In this document: in pieces, positions 46,325 to 55,353 of the stretch
Layout of the letters: every line of letters begins with the position of its first letter
Numbering within the stretch: the first letter of the stretch is position 1
NCBI RefSeq assembly: GCF_001905445.1
Contig: NZ_LIVQ01000001.1
Location: 496,001 to 560,000, forward strand
Direction: 5' to 3'
Source of the DNA: Streptomyces sp. CB00455
GTDB lineage: Bacteria > Actinomycetota > Actinomycetes > Streptomycetales > Streptomycetaceae
Length of the DNA: 64,000 nt
The notes under the pieces: generated by a model
What the model was told of the DNA's origin: nothing
Database searches by the model: none
The model's input: the letters and a program-made list of their open reading frames with translations, nothing else
Position numbers and translations under genes: made by a program

Positions 46325-47380
46325 ATGCGCGTACTGCTGCTGGACGCGGCACCGGGAGAGCTGCTGGGGGGCGAGCTGGAGCGTCTGCTCGGCCATGGGC
46401 TGGCCGTGACGCTGAACCTGCGGCGGGTGACCGACCCGGCGGACGCGCGGGCGGTCTGGGGGCACCGGGTCGCCTTCACCGATTTCGACGCCTTCGACGA
46501 GGAGGCGCTGATCGCCGAGACCGTCCGGGACGGAGCCGGCTACCACGCCGTGAAATCCCGCGGGAGCGTGCCGATGCGCGCCGCTTTCCTCGCGGCGGCG
46601 ACCGGTCCCGCGCTCGCCCACCGGCTCCGGGTGATCGGCCGGGCCGGAGCGGGTACGGACCACGTCGACCTGGCCGCGGCCGCCCGCCACGGTGTCACCG
46701 TCACCCACACGCCGGGTTCCAACGCGAACGCCGTCGCAGAGTTCGCCCTGGCGCAGCTGCTCTCCCTGACCCGTGGTCTGCCGGCCCTCAACGAGGCGGC
46801 CCATCAGGGCCGATGGGCCCCTCCGGCCGGGCCCGCGGCAGAGCTGTCGGAGCTGACCCTGGGCGTCGTGGGACTGGGGCGGACCGGTCTGGCGCTGGCC
46901 TCGCGCGCACGCGCCCTGGGCATGGCGGTCCAGGGCTTCTCCCGTCGGCCGGCGCCGGGGCCGGGGCCGGTTCGCCGGACCGGGACGCTCGGCGAGCTCC
47001 TGGCCAGCAGCGACGTGGTGTCCCTGCACCTGCCGCTGACGGCGCGGACGCGCGGGCTGATCGGGCGGGAGGAACTGGCACTGATGCGGCCGGGGTCGGT
47101 CCTGTTGAACACCTCGCGGGGCGGGATCGTGGACGAGCGGGCGCTCGCCGACGCGCTGGCCGACCCGGCGCGGCCGCCGGCGGCCGCGGCTGTGGACACC
47201 TTCGCCCATGAACACGCCGTCTTCGCGTCGCCGCTCTTCGGGATGCCGGGCGCCCTGCTCAGCCCACACGTCGCCGGGATGACCCGCGGCGCCATGGCCG
47301 GGGCGGCCCTGCACTGTGCCGATCACCTCGCGGCGTTGCTGGCCGGTCGGCCGGACGGCATTCCCGTGGTGCGCGCCTGA
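46325..47380 (+). CDS. D-isomer-specific 2-hydroxyacid dehydrogenase
   Basis: A 351-residue NAD-dependent dehydrogenase. The NAD fold is LGVVGLGRTGLALASRARAL (about 180); the catalytic Arg is in LLNTSRGGIVDE, the Glu in DTFAHEHA and the His in LSPHVAGM. RAGAGTDHVD and TPGSNANAVAEFAL are family signatures of the substrate side. Substrate (phosphoglycerate, lactate, glyoxylate or other) cannot be fixed. Single gene with its own promoter. Confidence 0.9.
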   Translation: MRVLLLDAAPGELLGGELERLLGHGLAVTLNLRRVTDPADARAVWGHRVAFTDFDAFDEEALIAETVRDGAGYHAVKSRGSVPMRAAFLAAATGPALAHRLRVIGRAGAGTDHVDLAAAARHGVTVTHTPGSNANAVAEFALAQLLSLTRGLPALNEAAHQGRWAPPAGPAAELSELTLGVVGLGRTGLALASRARALGMAVQGFSRRPAPGPGPVRRTGTLGELLASSDVVSLHLPLTARTRGLIGREELALMRPGSVLLNTSRGGIVDERALADALADPARPPAAAAVDTFAHEHAVFASPLFGMPGALLSPHVAGMTRGAMAGAALHCADHLAALLAGRPDGIPVVRA

Positions 47381-47480
47381 CGGTCGCGGGGCGCGCCGGG
47401 TGGCGAACAGGGCCCGGGGGGCGACCAGGGGCCGGCGGGCGACCAGGGGCCGCCGATATCGGGATGCGGGCCGGTCAGGA

Positions 47481-47494
47481 CACCGCGTAGGGTC
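47481..47494 (+). promoter_or_regulatory. CACCGCGTAGGGTC element, second copy, leaderless promoter
   Basis: TAGGGT at 47488-47493 is eight bases before the GTG at 47502, with no room for a ribosome site, so the transcript probably starts at or near the GTG. Confidence 0.5.
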
Positions 47495-47501
47495 GGCGCC
47501 C

Positions 47502-48005
47502 GTGGAACCACTCACCGAGAAACAGATCCGCTCCTCCTTCGTGAACTGCACCAAGGGCGAGGCGGCGCGCCTGCGGCTGCCCCTCGACTTCACCGATCTG
47601 CCCTGGGAGGAACTCGACTTCCTCGGATGGGTCGATCCGGGCGCGCCGTTGCGGGCCCATCTCGTCGTACCGCGGGCGGAGGGCCCCCTGGGGATCTCAC
47701 TGCGGGTGCCGTCCGTCGGCCGCACCAGCGCGGTGAAGTCAAGCCTGTGCCAGATATGCCTGACGGGGCACGCGTCCTCTGGCGTCACCCTGCTCGCGGC
47801 GCCGCTGGCGGGTGCGCGGGGCCGCGAGGGCAACACGGTCGGCATCTACGTCTGCGCGGACCTCGCCTGCCCGCTCTACGTGCGGGGCAAGCGGCAGCCC
47901 AAGCTGCGCGCCGGGCGGTACGAGGAGTCCCTGACGCTGGACGAGCGGCTCACGCGCATGTCGGACAACCTCGATGCCTTCGTGAACAGGGTCGCCGCGG
48001 CCTGA
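47502..48005 (+). CDS. FBP-domain (treble-clef zinc-finger) protein
   Basis: A 167-residue cytoplasmic protein from a GTG at 47502. The C-terminal treble-clef holds CQICLTG near residue 85 and CADLACPLY near 125, the four Cys of the FBP_C zinc site; the N-terminus starts MEPLTEKQIRSSFVNCTKGE as in other family members. The domain was noted for similarity to EF-G-binding (FusB-like) proteins, which bind EF-G and rescue it from fusidic acid. The EF-G paralog at 42991 is 2.4 kb upstream. Leaderless promoter upstream. Confidence 0.88.
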   Translation: MEPLTEKQIRSSFVNCTKGEAARLRLPLDFTDLPWEELDFLGWVDPGAPLRAHLVVPRAEGPLGISLRVPSVGRTSAVKSSLCQICLTGHASSGVTLLAAPLAGARGREGNTVGIYVCADLACPLYVRGKRQPKLRAGRYEESLTLDERLTRMSDNLDAFVNRVAAA

Positions 48006-48163
48006 CGCCAGGCGGCCCCGACCCCTGCGGTGGGGCGGCTCCCTGCGGCGGCCCCGAACCCCCGCGGCCGCGGGGGCCATATGCCGCCCGCTACCGCTGG
48101 GTTCGCCGCCGCCGCGGTGAAGGACGCCGCCGGCGGGCTGCCGGGCCGGCGGGTCACCCACGG

Positions 48164-48703
48164 CTACTCCTGCGCCCCCTCCCCCCCCGCCTGCGCCCGC
48201 GCCTTGGTCGTGGCCCGTCGGGTCACGACCGCGGCCGCCGCGAGCGCGCTGCCCGCGAAGGCGAGCGCCAGCATCCACGGCTGGTCGAAGCGGTGGCGGG
48301 TGGCGTGGTCGACGGAGTACCGGCCCGCCCCGGCCAGACCGATGCAGGCCGCCGTGAAACCGAGGAAGGCGGGGTACTCGAAGCCGCCGCCCTGGGCGAA
48401 GAACCCGGCCGGCGCGTGCACGGCCACCGCTCCCGCCATGGCCCCCGCCGCCGCGGCGCCGGCCGCCGGCGTGGCCAGGCCCAGCACCAGCAGCGCGCCG
48501 CCCCCGGCTTCGCCCAGGCCGGCGGCCATCGCGCTCTGCCTCCCGGGCTCGAAACCCATGTGCTCCATGGCGGCCGCCGTCCCCTCCAGACCGTGGCCGC
48601 CGAACCAGCCGAAGAGCTTCTGCGTCCCGTGCGCCATCAGCACCGCGCCCGTCCCGGCGCGCAGTGCCAGCAGAGCAAGGTCTCGTCGGTTGATGCAGCC
48701 CAT
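48164..48703 (-). CDS. DoxX-family membrane protein
   Basis: A 179-residue protein with four membrane segments: LALLALRAGTGAVLMAHGTQKLFGWFGG (the DoxX signature), GLGEAGGGALLVLGLATP, AGAMAGAVAVHAPAGFF and ALAFAGSALAAAAVVTRR. The family is linked to redox and quinone or thiosulfate metabolism and detoxification. It diverges from the ArsR gene at 48965 across a 260-bp spacer with an 11-bp tandem repeat. Confidence 0.88.
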   Translation of the reverse strand: MGCINRRDLALLALRAGTGAVLMAHGTQKLFGWFGGHGLEGTAAAMEHMGFEPGRQSAMAAGLGEAGGGALLVLGLATPAAGAAAAGAMAGAVAVHAPAGFFAQGGGFEYPAFLGFTAACIGLAGAGRYSVDHATRHRFDQPWMLALAFAGSALAAAAVVTRRATTKARAQAGGEGAQE

Positions 48704-48854
48704 GGGTTCTCCTCGCAGGCGGACGGCTGAGCACGAAGTGGTACCCACCATCCGTATCCGCTCGGGCGGCGCCGCCCACGCATCCGCCGTCAGATCCTCC
48801 GTACGGGCGCCCGGCACTGCTCCTCCCCGGGCCGGCCGCGGGGCCGCCGCGCTG

Positions 48855-48910
48855 ACGGGGCGCCGGCGGGGCGCCGACGGGGCGCCGGCGGGGCGCCGGC
48901 GGGGCGCCGG
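48855..48910. repeat. 11-bp tandem repeat between doxX-like and arsR-like genes
   Basis: GGCGGGGCGCC is repeated five times. Each unit contains GGCGCC, so single strands can fold on themselves. It lies upstream of the ArsR -10 element. Confidence 0.75.
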
Positions 48911-48952
48911 AGCGGGCGGCCGATCGCGCGCGGGCCGCCGACTGCCGGCGCC

Positions 48953-48958
48953 TACCAT
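48953..48958 (+). promoter_or_regulatory. -10 element of the ArsR gene (leaderless)
   Basis: TACCAT lies six bases before the ATG at 48965, no ribosome site between. Self-repression by ArsR would act here; a palindrome could not be picked out in the spacer. Confidence 0.45.
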
Positions 48959-48964
48959 GTGCGC

Positions 48965-49315
48965 ATGAGCGCAAGCACGCACATGGCAGGTGCACGCGAT
49001 GCGCAGGAACGCAGCGAGCGGCTCGCCGTCGCGGTATCCGTCCTCGCGCTGCTCGCCGACGCGACCCGCCTGGCGCTGCTGGACGAGCTCGGGCGGGGCG
49101 AGGCCGACGTCGGCACCCTCACGGAAGCCTGCGGGGCCGCCCGTCCCTCCGTCAGCCAGCACCTCGCCAAGCTCCGCCTCGCCGGGCTGGTCACCAGTCG
49201 CAAGGACGGGCGCCGTGTCGTCTACGCCTTGGGCCACGGGCACCTGCGCCGCCTGGTGGACGAGGCACTGAGCGTGGCCGACCACCAGCTCCGCTCCCTG
49301 CCTCCGCACGACTGA
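48965..49315 (+). CDS. ArsR/SmtB-family metal-responsive repressor
   Basis: A 116-residue winged-helix repressor. ALLADATRLALLDELGRGEA opens the domain, VSQHLAKLRLAGLVTSRKDGRRVVYALG covers the recognition helix and wing. The last helix holds LGHGHLRRLVDEALSVADHQL; His and Asp there suggest an alpha-5 metal site as in NmtR and CzrA (Ni/Co or Zn). It is followed 219 bp later by an MFS exporter with a His-rich tail, in the same direction, which fits a metal-efflux pair. No arsenic-type CxC near the recognition helix. Confidence 0.9.
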   Translation: MSASTHMAGARDAQERSERLAVAVSVLALLADATRLALLDELGRGEADVGTLTEACGAARPSVSQHLAKLRLAGLVTSRKDGRRVVYALGHGHLRRLVDEALSVADHQLRSLPPHD

Positions 49316-49534
49316 GCCGCCCCGCCTGCCTGCCGCGCCTGCCCCGCCGCGCCTGCCCGCCCTGCCCTTCGCGCCGCGTCGAGCCGTACCCGTACCCGCA
49401 CCTCGTCCCCATGTGTCCCGTCCCCGTGTGCCCCCGTCCCCCCGGGCCGCGTGCCCGCGATAACACGTGCATAGGTGCGCACCCGTTGGCTATGGTGGTG
49501 AGGTCTGCCCTCGTTGCCGACCGGGACGGGACCG

Positions 49535-50926
49535 ATGCTCTCCGTACTCCGCAACCGCACCTACCGGCGCCTGTTCACCGCCCAGGCCGTCGCCCTGGCC
49601 GGTACGGGACTCGCGACCGTCGCGCTGGGCCTGCTCGCCTACGACATCGCCGGGCCCGACGCGTCGGCCGTGCTCGGCACCGCCCTGGCGATCAAGATGG
49701 TGACCTACGTCTTCGTGGGCCCCCTGATCGGCGCCCTCGCCGACCGGGTGCCGCGGCGCACCCTGATGGTGGGGGCCGACCTCGCCCGGGCGGCCGTCGC
49801 GCCCGCCCTGCCGTTCGTCAGCGAGGTCTGGCAGGTCTACGTCCTGGTCTTCCTGCTCCAGACGGCATCGGCCGCCTTCACGCCGGTCTTCCAGGCGACG
49901 ATCCCCGAGGTCCTGCCCGCCGAGGCCGACTACACCCGGGCGCTGTCGATGTCCCGGCTCGCCTACGACCTGGAGAGCCTGTTCAGCCCGGCGCTGGCCA
50001 CGGCCCTGCTGACCCTGGTCTCCTACGACTGGTTGTTCGCCGGGACCGCGGCCGGCTTCGCCGCGTCCGCCGCCCTCGTCGCCTCCACCGTGCGGGCCCG
50101 GCCCGTACCCGCCCCCGGCGAGCCGGCCGGGCGCCCCCGCGGCCGGTCCGCCCGCGCCAAGGCCGCCCTCGGTGCCCACCTGTTCCGGGCCACGCCCCGT
50201 CTGCGGGCCCTGCTCGCCCTGGACCTCGCGGTCGCGGCCGCCGGAGCCATCGTCTTCGTGGACACCGTCACCCTGGTCCGCGACCACTTCGGCCGCCCGG
50301 CCGACGCCGTCTCCCTGGCCCTGGCCGCCTACGGCGCCGGATCGATGCTGACCGCGTCGGCGCTGCCGCGCCTGCTGCGCCGCTTCGCGGACCGGGCCCT
50401 CATGCTCCCGGCGGCCTTCGCCCTCCCGGTGGTGCTCACGGGCGTCGCCGTGGTGACCGCGGCGTCCCCGGCCGGCTGGTCCTGGGCCGCCCTCCTGGCG
50501 GGGTGGGCCGCGCTCGGCGCCGCCTGCTCCGCCGTACTGACGCCGGCCGGCCGGGTGATCCGGCGCTCCACCGCCGATGCGGACCTGCCCACCGCATTCG
50601 CCGCGCAGTTCTCCCTCTCCCACGGCTGCTGGCTGCTCACCTACCCGCTCGCCGGCCTGCTCGCCTCCACCGCCGGTCTGCCGGTGACCGCCCTCGTCCT
50701 CGGCGCCGTCTCCCTCGCCGGCGCCGTGGCCGCCGCCCGCGCCTGGCCCGCCCGCGACCCGTCCCGGCTGGAGCACGTCCACCCCGACCTGCCGCCCGGC
50801 CACCCCCATCTCGCCGGCGCCCGCCCCGCGGCCGACGGCTGGCGGCACGGCCACCACTACGTCATCGACCGGCACCACCGCCGGTGGCCCGCCGACGATC
50901 TCACAGCGGTTTCGCACGGGCGATGA
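49535..50926 (+). CDS. MFS exporter with His-rich C-terminus, probable metal efflux
   Basis: A 463-residue 12-helix protein (MLSVLRNRTYRRLFTAQAVA start). The loop 2-3 motif is GALADRVPRRTLMV. After the last helix the tail has LEHVHPDLPPGHPHLAGA and GWRHGHHYVIDRHHRRW, twelve His in about 55 residues. Ni-resistance exporters of the NreB type have a similar His-rich end. The ArsR-family gene upstream strengthens the metal idea. TATGGT near 49491 is a possible -10. It overlaps the end of the convergent phosphatase gene by 26 bp. Confidence 0.85.
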   Translation: MLSVLRNRTYRRLFTAQAVALAGTGLATVALGLLAYDIAGPDASAVLGTALAIKMVTYVFVGPLIGALADRVPRRTLMVGADLARAAVAPALPFVSEVWQVYVLVFLLQTASAAFTPVFQATIPEVLPAEADYTRALSMSRLAYDLESLFSPALATALLTLVSYDWLFAGTAAGFAASAALVASTVRARPVPAPGEPAGRPRGRSARAKAALGAHLFRATPRLRALLALDLAVAAAGAIVFVDTVTLVRDHFGRPADAVSLALAAYGAGSMLTASALPRLLRRFADRALMLPAAFALPVVLTGVAVVTAASPAGWSWAALLAGWAALGAACSAVLTPAGRVIRRSTADADLPTAFAAQFSLSHGCWLLTYPLAGLLASTAGLPVTALVLGAVSLAGAVAAARAWPARDPSRLEHVHPDLPPGHPHLAGARPAADGWRHGHHYVIDRHHRRWPADDLTAVSHGR

Positions 50927-53000
50927 CCAGGGCGACGTCGTCGTGGTCGTCCGACCGGCGCAGGGTGTCCAGGAGGCGGTCGCAGGTTTCCTCCAGGGGG
51001 CGGCTCGTGTCGGCGAGCAGGTCCAGGAGGAGTCCGAGGCGCTCGTCGATGGGCTGGTCGCGGGTCTCGACCAGCCCGTCGGTGTACAGCACCAGCTGGT
51101 CGCCGGGCTCCATCCGCACGGCGGTGGTCTCGAAGGGGACGCCGCCCACACCCAGCGGGGTGCCGGTGGGCAGGTCCAGCAACCGCGGGGCCCGGCCCGA
51201 CCTGATCAGGACCGGCGGCAGGTGGCCCGCGACGGCGATGCGGCACTCGGCGCGGTGCGGGTCGTACACGGCGTAGACGCAGGTGGCGATGGTCTCCTCC
51301 AGCGCGCTGGTGGTGCGGTCGAGCTGCTGGAGCACGCGGGTCGGCTCCAGCGCCAGCTCCGCGAGCGTGCGGGTGGCGGTGCGCAGCTGCCCCATCCCGG
51401 CGGCGGCGTTGATCCCGCTGCCCATGACGTCGCCGACGACGAGGACGGTGGTGTCGTCCGGCTGGGCGATGGCGTCGAACCAGTCGCCGCCGATCTCGCT
51501 GGTGGCCGCCGCCGGCCGGTAGCGGTAGGCGACTTCCAGGCCGGGGGTGGGCGGCGGGTGGTGCGGGAGGAGGTGGTGCTGGAGGGCCAGGGCGGTGTGG
51601 TGGGCGTTGCGGTACCAGCGGGCGTTGTCGATGCAGACGGCGGCGCGGGCGGCCAGTTCGCCGGCCAGGATGATGTCGTCGTCGTTGAAGGGCAGCGGGT
51701 TGCGGGTGCGCTTGAGGTCGAGGGCGCCCAGCACCTCGCCGCGGGCGATGAGCGGCACGGCCAGGTAGGAGCGCAGGCCGGCGCGGGCCAGCAGGGCCGC
51801 GGCGTCGTCGTCGCGGGCGATGCGGGAGATGTCCCGGGCCTGTACGTGGGCCACGAGGACGGGGTGGCCGCTCGTCACGGACTGGGTGACCAGCCGGTCC
51901 GCCTCGTAGCGGGCGATGTCACCCGGGGGGTCGGCGGCGCGCACCGCCTCGCTGGGGTAGGCGGAGGCGAGGGCCAGGGCGCGGAAGACGGCCGGTTCGT
52001 GGGCGGACGACTTCAGGCTGGGGCGGCCTTCGAGGACGGAGTCGAGGATGTCGACCGCGGCGATGTCGGCTAGTTCGGGCACGACGACGTCGGCGAGCTC
52101 GCGGGCGGTCTGGTCCAGGTCGAGGGTGGTGCCGATGCGCACGGTGGCGTCCGCGATCAGGGCGAGGCGGCGGCGGCTGCGGGCTATCTCCTTGGCCGCC
52201 TTGTGGCTCTGGGTGACGTCCACCACGGAGGTGGCCAGGCCCAGGACCCGCCCGGCGGAGTCCTCCAGCCGGTAGTAGGACACCGACCAGGCGTGTTCAT
52301 GGTGCTGGTCGCCCTGGGTGTGACCGGCGGTGAACTGCTCGACCAGTGGCGTTCCCGTGGCCAGGACCTGGCGCATCGCCGACTCGACGGCTCCGGCGTC
52401 GTCGAGGAAGGACAGTGCCTCGCGGACGCTGCGGCCGATGTGGCCGGCGGCCGGCAGCCCGTTGATGCGTTCCAGTGAGGGGTTGACCAGGACGTAGCGC
52501 AGGTCCGTGTCCAGGACCGCCAGCCCGATCGGGGACTGCGCCACCAGGCGGGCGGAGAGGGCCAGGTCCCGCTCCAGCTGGCGCAGCCGGGTGCGGTCCG
52601 TGGCGATGCCGAGGGCGTAGAGGTCCCCCCGCTCGTCCAGGAGCCGCATGTTGCGGAATTCGACCAGGCGCGTGCCGCCGTCCCTGTGCCGCACGGGGAA
52701 GGCCCCCGCCCAGTCGCCGGCGCCGCCCATGACCCGTGCGAACAGCTCCAGGACGAGGTCCACGTGCTGCTCGGCCGCCAGCAGGCGGGCGGCGGGCCGG
52801 CCGAGGGCCTCCTTCGCCGTCCAGCCGAAGAGCTGCTCGGCCTGCGGGCTCCACAGGGCGACGCGTCCCTGGGCGTCGAGGACGACCGCGGCGACGTTCA
52901 GGACGTCGAGCAGCCCGCTGGGCGGGGAGACCCCGGCCTCGGCCCGCCGTCCGCCCGCCCGGAACGCATCGGCCGCGTCCGCCGCATCCATCGCATCCAT
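50901..53000 (-). CDS. PAS-PAS-GAF SpoIIE-type PP2C phosphatase
   Basis: A 699-residue cytoplasmic phosphatase. Two PAS domains (about 28-140, AAVVLDAQGRVALWSPQAEQ; and 150-270, GLAVLDTDLRYVLVNPSLER), a GAF domain (about 290-460) and a C-terminal PP2C domain (about 480-699). Catalytic motifs are IGGDWFDAI, VVGDVMGSG, LVLYTDGLVETRD and a terminal DDHDDVALV. It would dephosphorylate STAS antagonists, like the protein at 11213, but has no ANTAR part. It is the most likely regulator near the SigB-family sigma at 57414, though no STAS or anti-sigma gene lies between. Confidence 0.9.
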   Translation of the reverse strand: MDAMDAADAADAFRAGGRRAEAGVSPPSGLLDVLNVAAVVLDAQGRVALWSPQAEQLFGWTAKEALGRPAARLLAAEQHVDLVLELFARVMGGAGDWAGAFPVRHRDGGTRLVEFRNMRLLDERGDLYALGIATDRTRLRQLERDLALSARLVAQSPIGLAVLDTDLRYVLVNPSLERINGLPAAGHIGRSVREALSFLDDAGAVESAMRQVLATGTPLVEQFTAGHTQGDQHHEHAWSVSYYRLEDSAGRVLGLATSVVDVTQSHKAAKEIARSRRRLALIADATVRIGTTLDLDQTARELADVVVPELADIAAVDILDSVLEGRPSLKSSAHEPAVFRALALASAYPSEAVRAADPPGDIARYEADRLVTQSVTSGHPVLVAHVQARDISRIARDDDAAALLARAGLRSYLAVPLIARGEVLGALDLKRTRNPLPFNDDDIILAGELAARAAVCIDNARWYRNAHHTALALQHHLLPHHPPPTPGLEVAYRYRPAAATSEIGGDWFDAIAQPDDTTVLVVGDVMGSGINAAAGMGQLRTATRTLAELALEPTRVLQQLDRTTSALEETIATCVYAVYDPHRAECRIAVAGHLPPVLIRSGRAPRLLDLPTGTPLGVGGVPFETTAVRMEPGDQLVLYTDGLVETRDQPIDERLGLLLDLLADTSRPLEETCDRLLDTLRRSDDHDDVALVIARAKPL

Positions 53001-53176
53001 CAGGGGCGCTCCCTTCCGGCGCCGCCGCCCCGGCGCCGGAAGCGGCGCGCGGCCGGCCGGGACCCGCGGCTACCTTCATGGTCCCCCCAAACCCGCGCGC
53101 CAGCGCCCCGGCGGACCCGGCTTCGGGCCGCGGCGCCGGGGCGGGCCCGGGGACGGGGACGGGGCGCGGGCCGGGA

Positions 53177-55345
53177 TCAGTCCAGGGCCGTCAGCACCCG
53201 GTCCGGGGTGAGGGGCAGCTCGCGCAGGCGGGCGCCGACGGCCCGGCACACGGCGTTGCCGATGGCGGCCGCCGTGCCGGTGATGCCGATCTCGCCGATC
53301 CCCTTGCTGCCCATCGGGTTCAGGTGCTCGTCGTGCTCGTCGATCCAGTGCACCTCGATGTCGGGCACGTCCGCGTGGACGGGCACGTGGTAGGCCGCCA
53401 GGTCCCGCTCGACGAAGCCGCCGTGGGCGGGGTCGACCGTGCTCCCTTCCGTCAGCGCCATCCCGATGCCCATCACCATGGCGCCGGTGAACTGGGAGCG
53501 CGCCGTGAGGGGGTTCAGGATGCGCCCGGCGGCGTAGACGCCCAGCAGGCGACGGACCCGTACCTCGCCGGTGACCGTGTCGACCTGGACCTCGGCGAAC
53601 TGGGCGCCGAAGGCGTGGCGGGCGTACGGGGACTCCTCCTCGACCGCCTGCCGCGTGTCGGCCGAGGCCGACAGCCCCTCGGGGGGCAGCTCGCCCCGGT
53701 GGGCGGCCACGCGTGCGGCCAGGGAGGTGCACGCGTCGTGCACGGCCCAGCCCCAGGAGGCCGTTCCCGATGATCCGCCGGCGACGGGGCCCCGGGGCAG
53801 GTGGGTGTCTCCGATGGCGACCGTCACGGCATCGAGCGGGACTCCGAGGGCATCGGCCGCGATCTGGGCAAGGACGGTACGGGCGCCGGTCCCGATGTCC
53901 GTGGCGTTGACCTCGACGAGGTGGCTGCCGTCGGGCCGGGCGTGCGCCCGGGCGGCCGCGGGCACGATGAGCACGGGGTAGGTGGCGGCGGCGACTCCGG
54001 CACCCACCAGGTACGGCCCGTCCCGGCGCGGTGTGCGCGCCGCGGCCCAGCCGAAGCGGTCGGCGCCTTCCCGCAGGCACTCCACGAGGTGCCGGCTGCT
54101 GAAGGGGCGGCCGCTGTCGGGTTCGAGCGCGGGCTCGTTGCGGATGCGCAGTTCCACGGGGTCGAGGCCCAGGGCGTCGGCGAGTTCGTCCATGGCCGAT
54201 TCCAGGACGTACATGCCCGGCGCCTCGCCGGGGGCGCGCATCCAGGAGGGGGTGGGCACGTCCAGGGCGACGACCCGGTGCAGGGTCCGGCTGTCGGGTA
54301 CGGCGTACATGACGCGGGTGGGGACGGCCGCCTGCTCGACGAACTCCCTGACGCGGGAGGTGTGGGTGGTGACGTCGTGGGTGAGGGCGGTGAGGGTGCC
54401 GTCCGGCCGGGCGCCCAGGCTGATCCGGTGGAGGGTCGGCGCACGGTGTCCGACGACGGCGGGCAGGTGGCGCCGGGGCAGGGAGGCTTCCACGGGCCGG
54501 CCGACGTGACGGGCCGCCATGGCGGCCAGGACCACGTGGGGGCGCGGGGTGCCCTTCGAGCCGAAGCCGCCGCCGACGTGTTCGCTGACGACCCTGACGC
54601 GGTCCTCGGACACCTCGAACAGCGAGGCCAGTTCCGAGCGGACCGCTCCCGCGCCCTGGCTGGAGTCGTGGACGGTCAGCCGTGCGCCGTCCCCTTCGCC
54701 GTCCCACCGCGCGGTGGCGGCGTGCGGCTCCATGGGGTGGTTGTGCAGGGGCGACACCGCGTAGGAGCAGTCGACGCGCACGGGCGCGGCGGCCAGGGCG
54801 GTGTCGGCGTCGCCGTGCTCCCGGAGGGCCGGATGGCCGCCGTTAGCCTTTTCGGGCGTGTAGGCGCGGGGGTGGTCGGTGCGCAGGACGACGTCGTGGT
54901 CGCGGGTTTCGTAGGTGACCCGCACGGCGTCGGCGGCGGCCCGCGCCCCTTCGAGGCTGTCGGCGATCGCCAGGGCCACGTACCAGCCGCGGTGCGGGAC
55001 GTCGGTGTCCTGGAGCACCTGGAGGGTGGGGTCGTCGCAGGGGCCGAGGCGCGGGGCGTTGTAGGGGGTGAGGACGTCCAGTACGCCGGGGAGCGCGAGG
55101 GAGGGGCCGGTGTCCACGGCGGTGACACGACCGCACGGCACGGTGGCGGGGACGGGCCAGGCGTAGGCGCGGCCGGGCGGGTTGCGGTCGGTGGCGTAGT
55201 GCGCGGCGCCCGTCAGTTTCCGGGGGCCCTCCGACCGGGTGGCGGGGGCGCCGAGCGCCGGGGCGGGCCGGGTGGCGTGACCGCTCTGGTCGCGGCGGTC
55301 GCGGCGGTCGGTTTGGGTGGTTCGGTCGGTGTGGTGGGTGCGCAT
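53177..55345 (-). CDS. paoC: Aldehyde oxidoreductase molybdenum-binding subunit (PaoC/XdhA family)
   Basis: A 722-residue molybdopterin subunit of the xanthine oxidase family (E. coli PaoC has 732). Moco-contact motifs are HVGGGFGSKG near 270 and GGSSGTASWG near 560; the catalytic Glu is in MGSKGIGEIGITG near residue 690. NHPMEPHAATARW and RAPGEAPGMYVLES are family landmarks. With PaoA and PaoB it oxidises aldehydes, passing electrons Moco to FeS to FAD. The start ATG at 55345 is eight bases after the PaoB stop, AGGAG five bases upstream. Confidence 0.92.
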   Translation of the reverse strand: MRTHHTDRTTQTDRRDRRDQSGHATRPAPALGAPATRSEGPRKLTGAAHYATDRNPPGRAYAWPVPATVPCGRVTAVDTGPSLALPGVLDVLTPYNAPRLGPCDDPTLQVLQDTDVPHRGWYVALAIADSLEGARAAADAVRVTYETRDHDVVLRTDHPRAYTPEKANGGHPALREHGDADTALAAAPVRVDCSYAVSPLHNHPMEPHAATARWDGEGDGARLTVHDSSQGAGAVRSELASLFEVSEDRVRVVSEHVGGGFGSKGTPRPHVVLAAMAARHVGRPVEASLPRRHLPAVVGHRAPTLHRISLGARPDGTLTALTHDVTTHTSRVREFVEQAAVPTRVMYAVPDSRTLHRVVALDVPTPSWMRAPGEAPGMYVLESAMDELADALGLDPVELRIRNEPALEPDSGRPFSSRHLVECLREGADRFGWAAARTPRRDGPYLVGAGVAAATYPVLIVPAAARAHARPDGSHLVEVNATDIGTGARTVLAQIAADALGVPLDAVTVAIGDTHLPRGPVAGGSSGTASWGWAVHDACTSLAARVAAHRGELPPEGLSASADTRQAVEEESPYARHAFGAQFAEVQVDTVTGEVRVRRLLGVYAAGRILNPLTARSQFTGAMVMGIGMALTEGSTVDPAHGGFVERDLAAYHVPVHADVPDIEVHWIDEHDEHLNPMGSKGIGEIGITGTAAAIGNAVCRAVGARLRELPLTPDRVLTALD

Positions 55346-55353
55346 GGCTGCTC

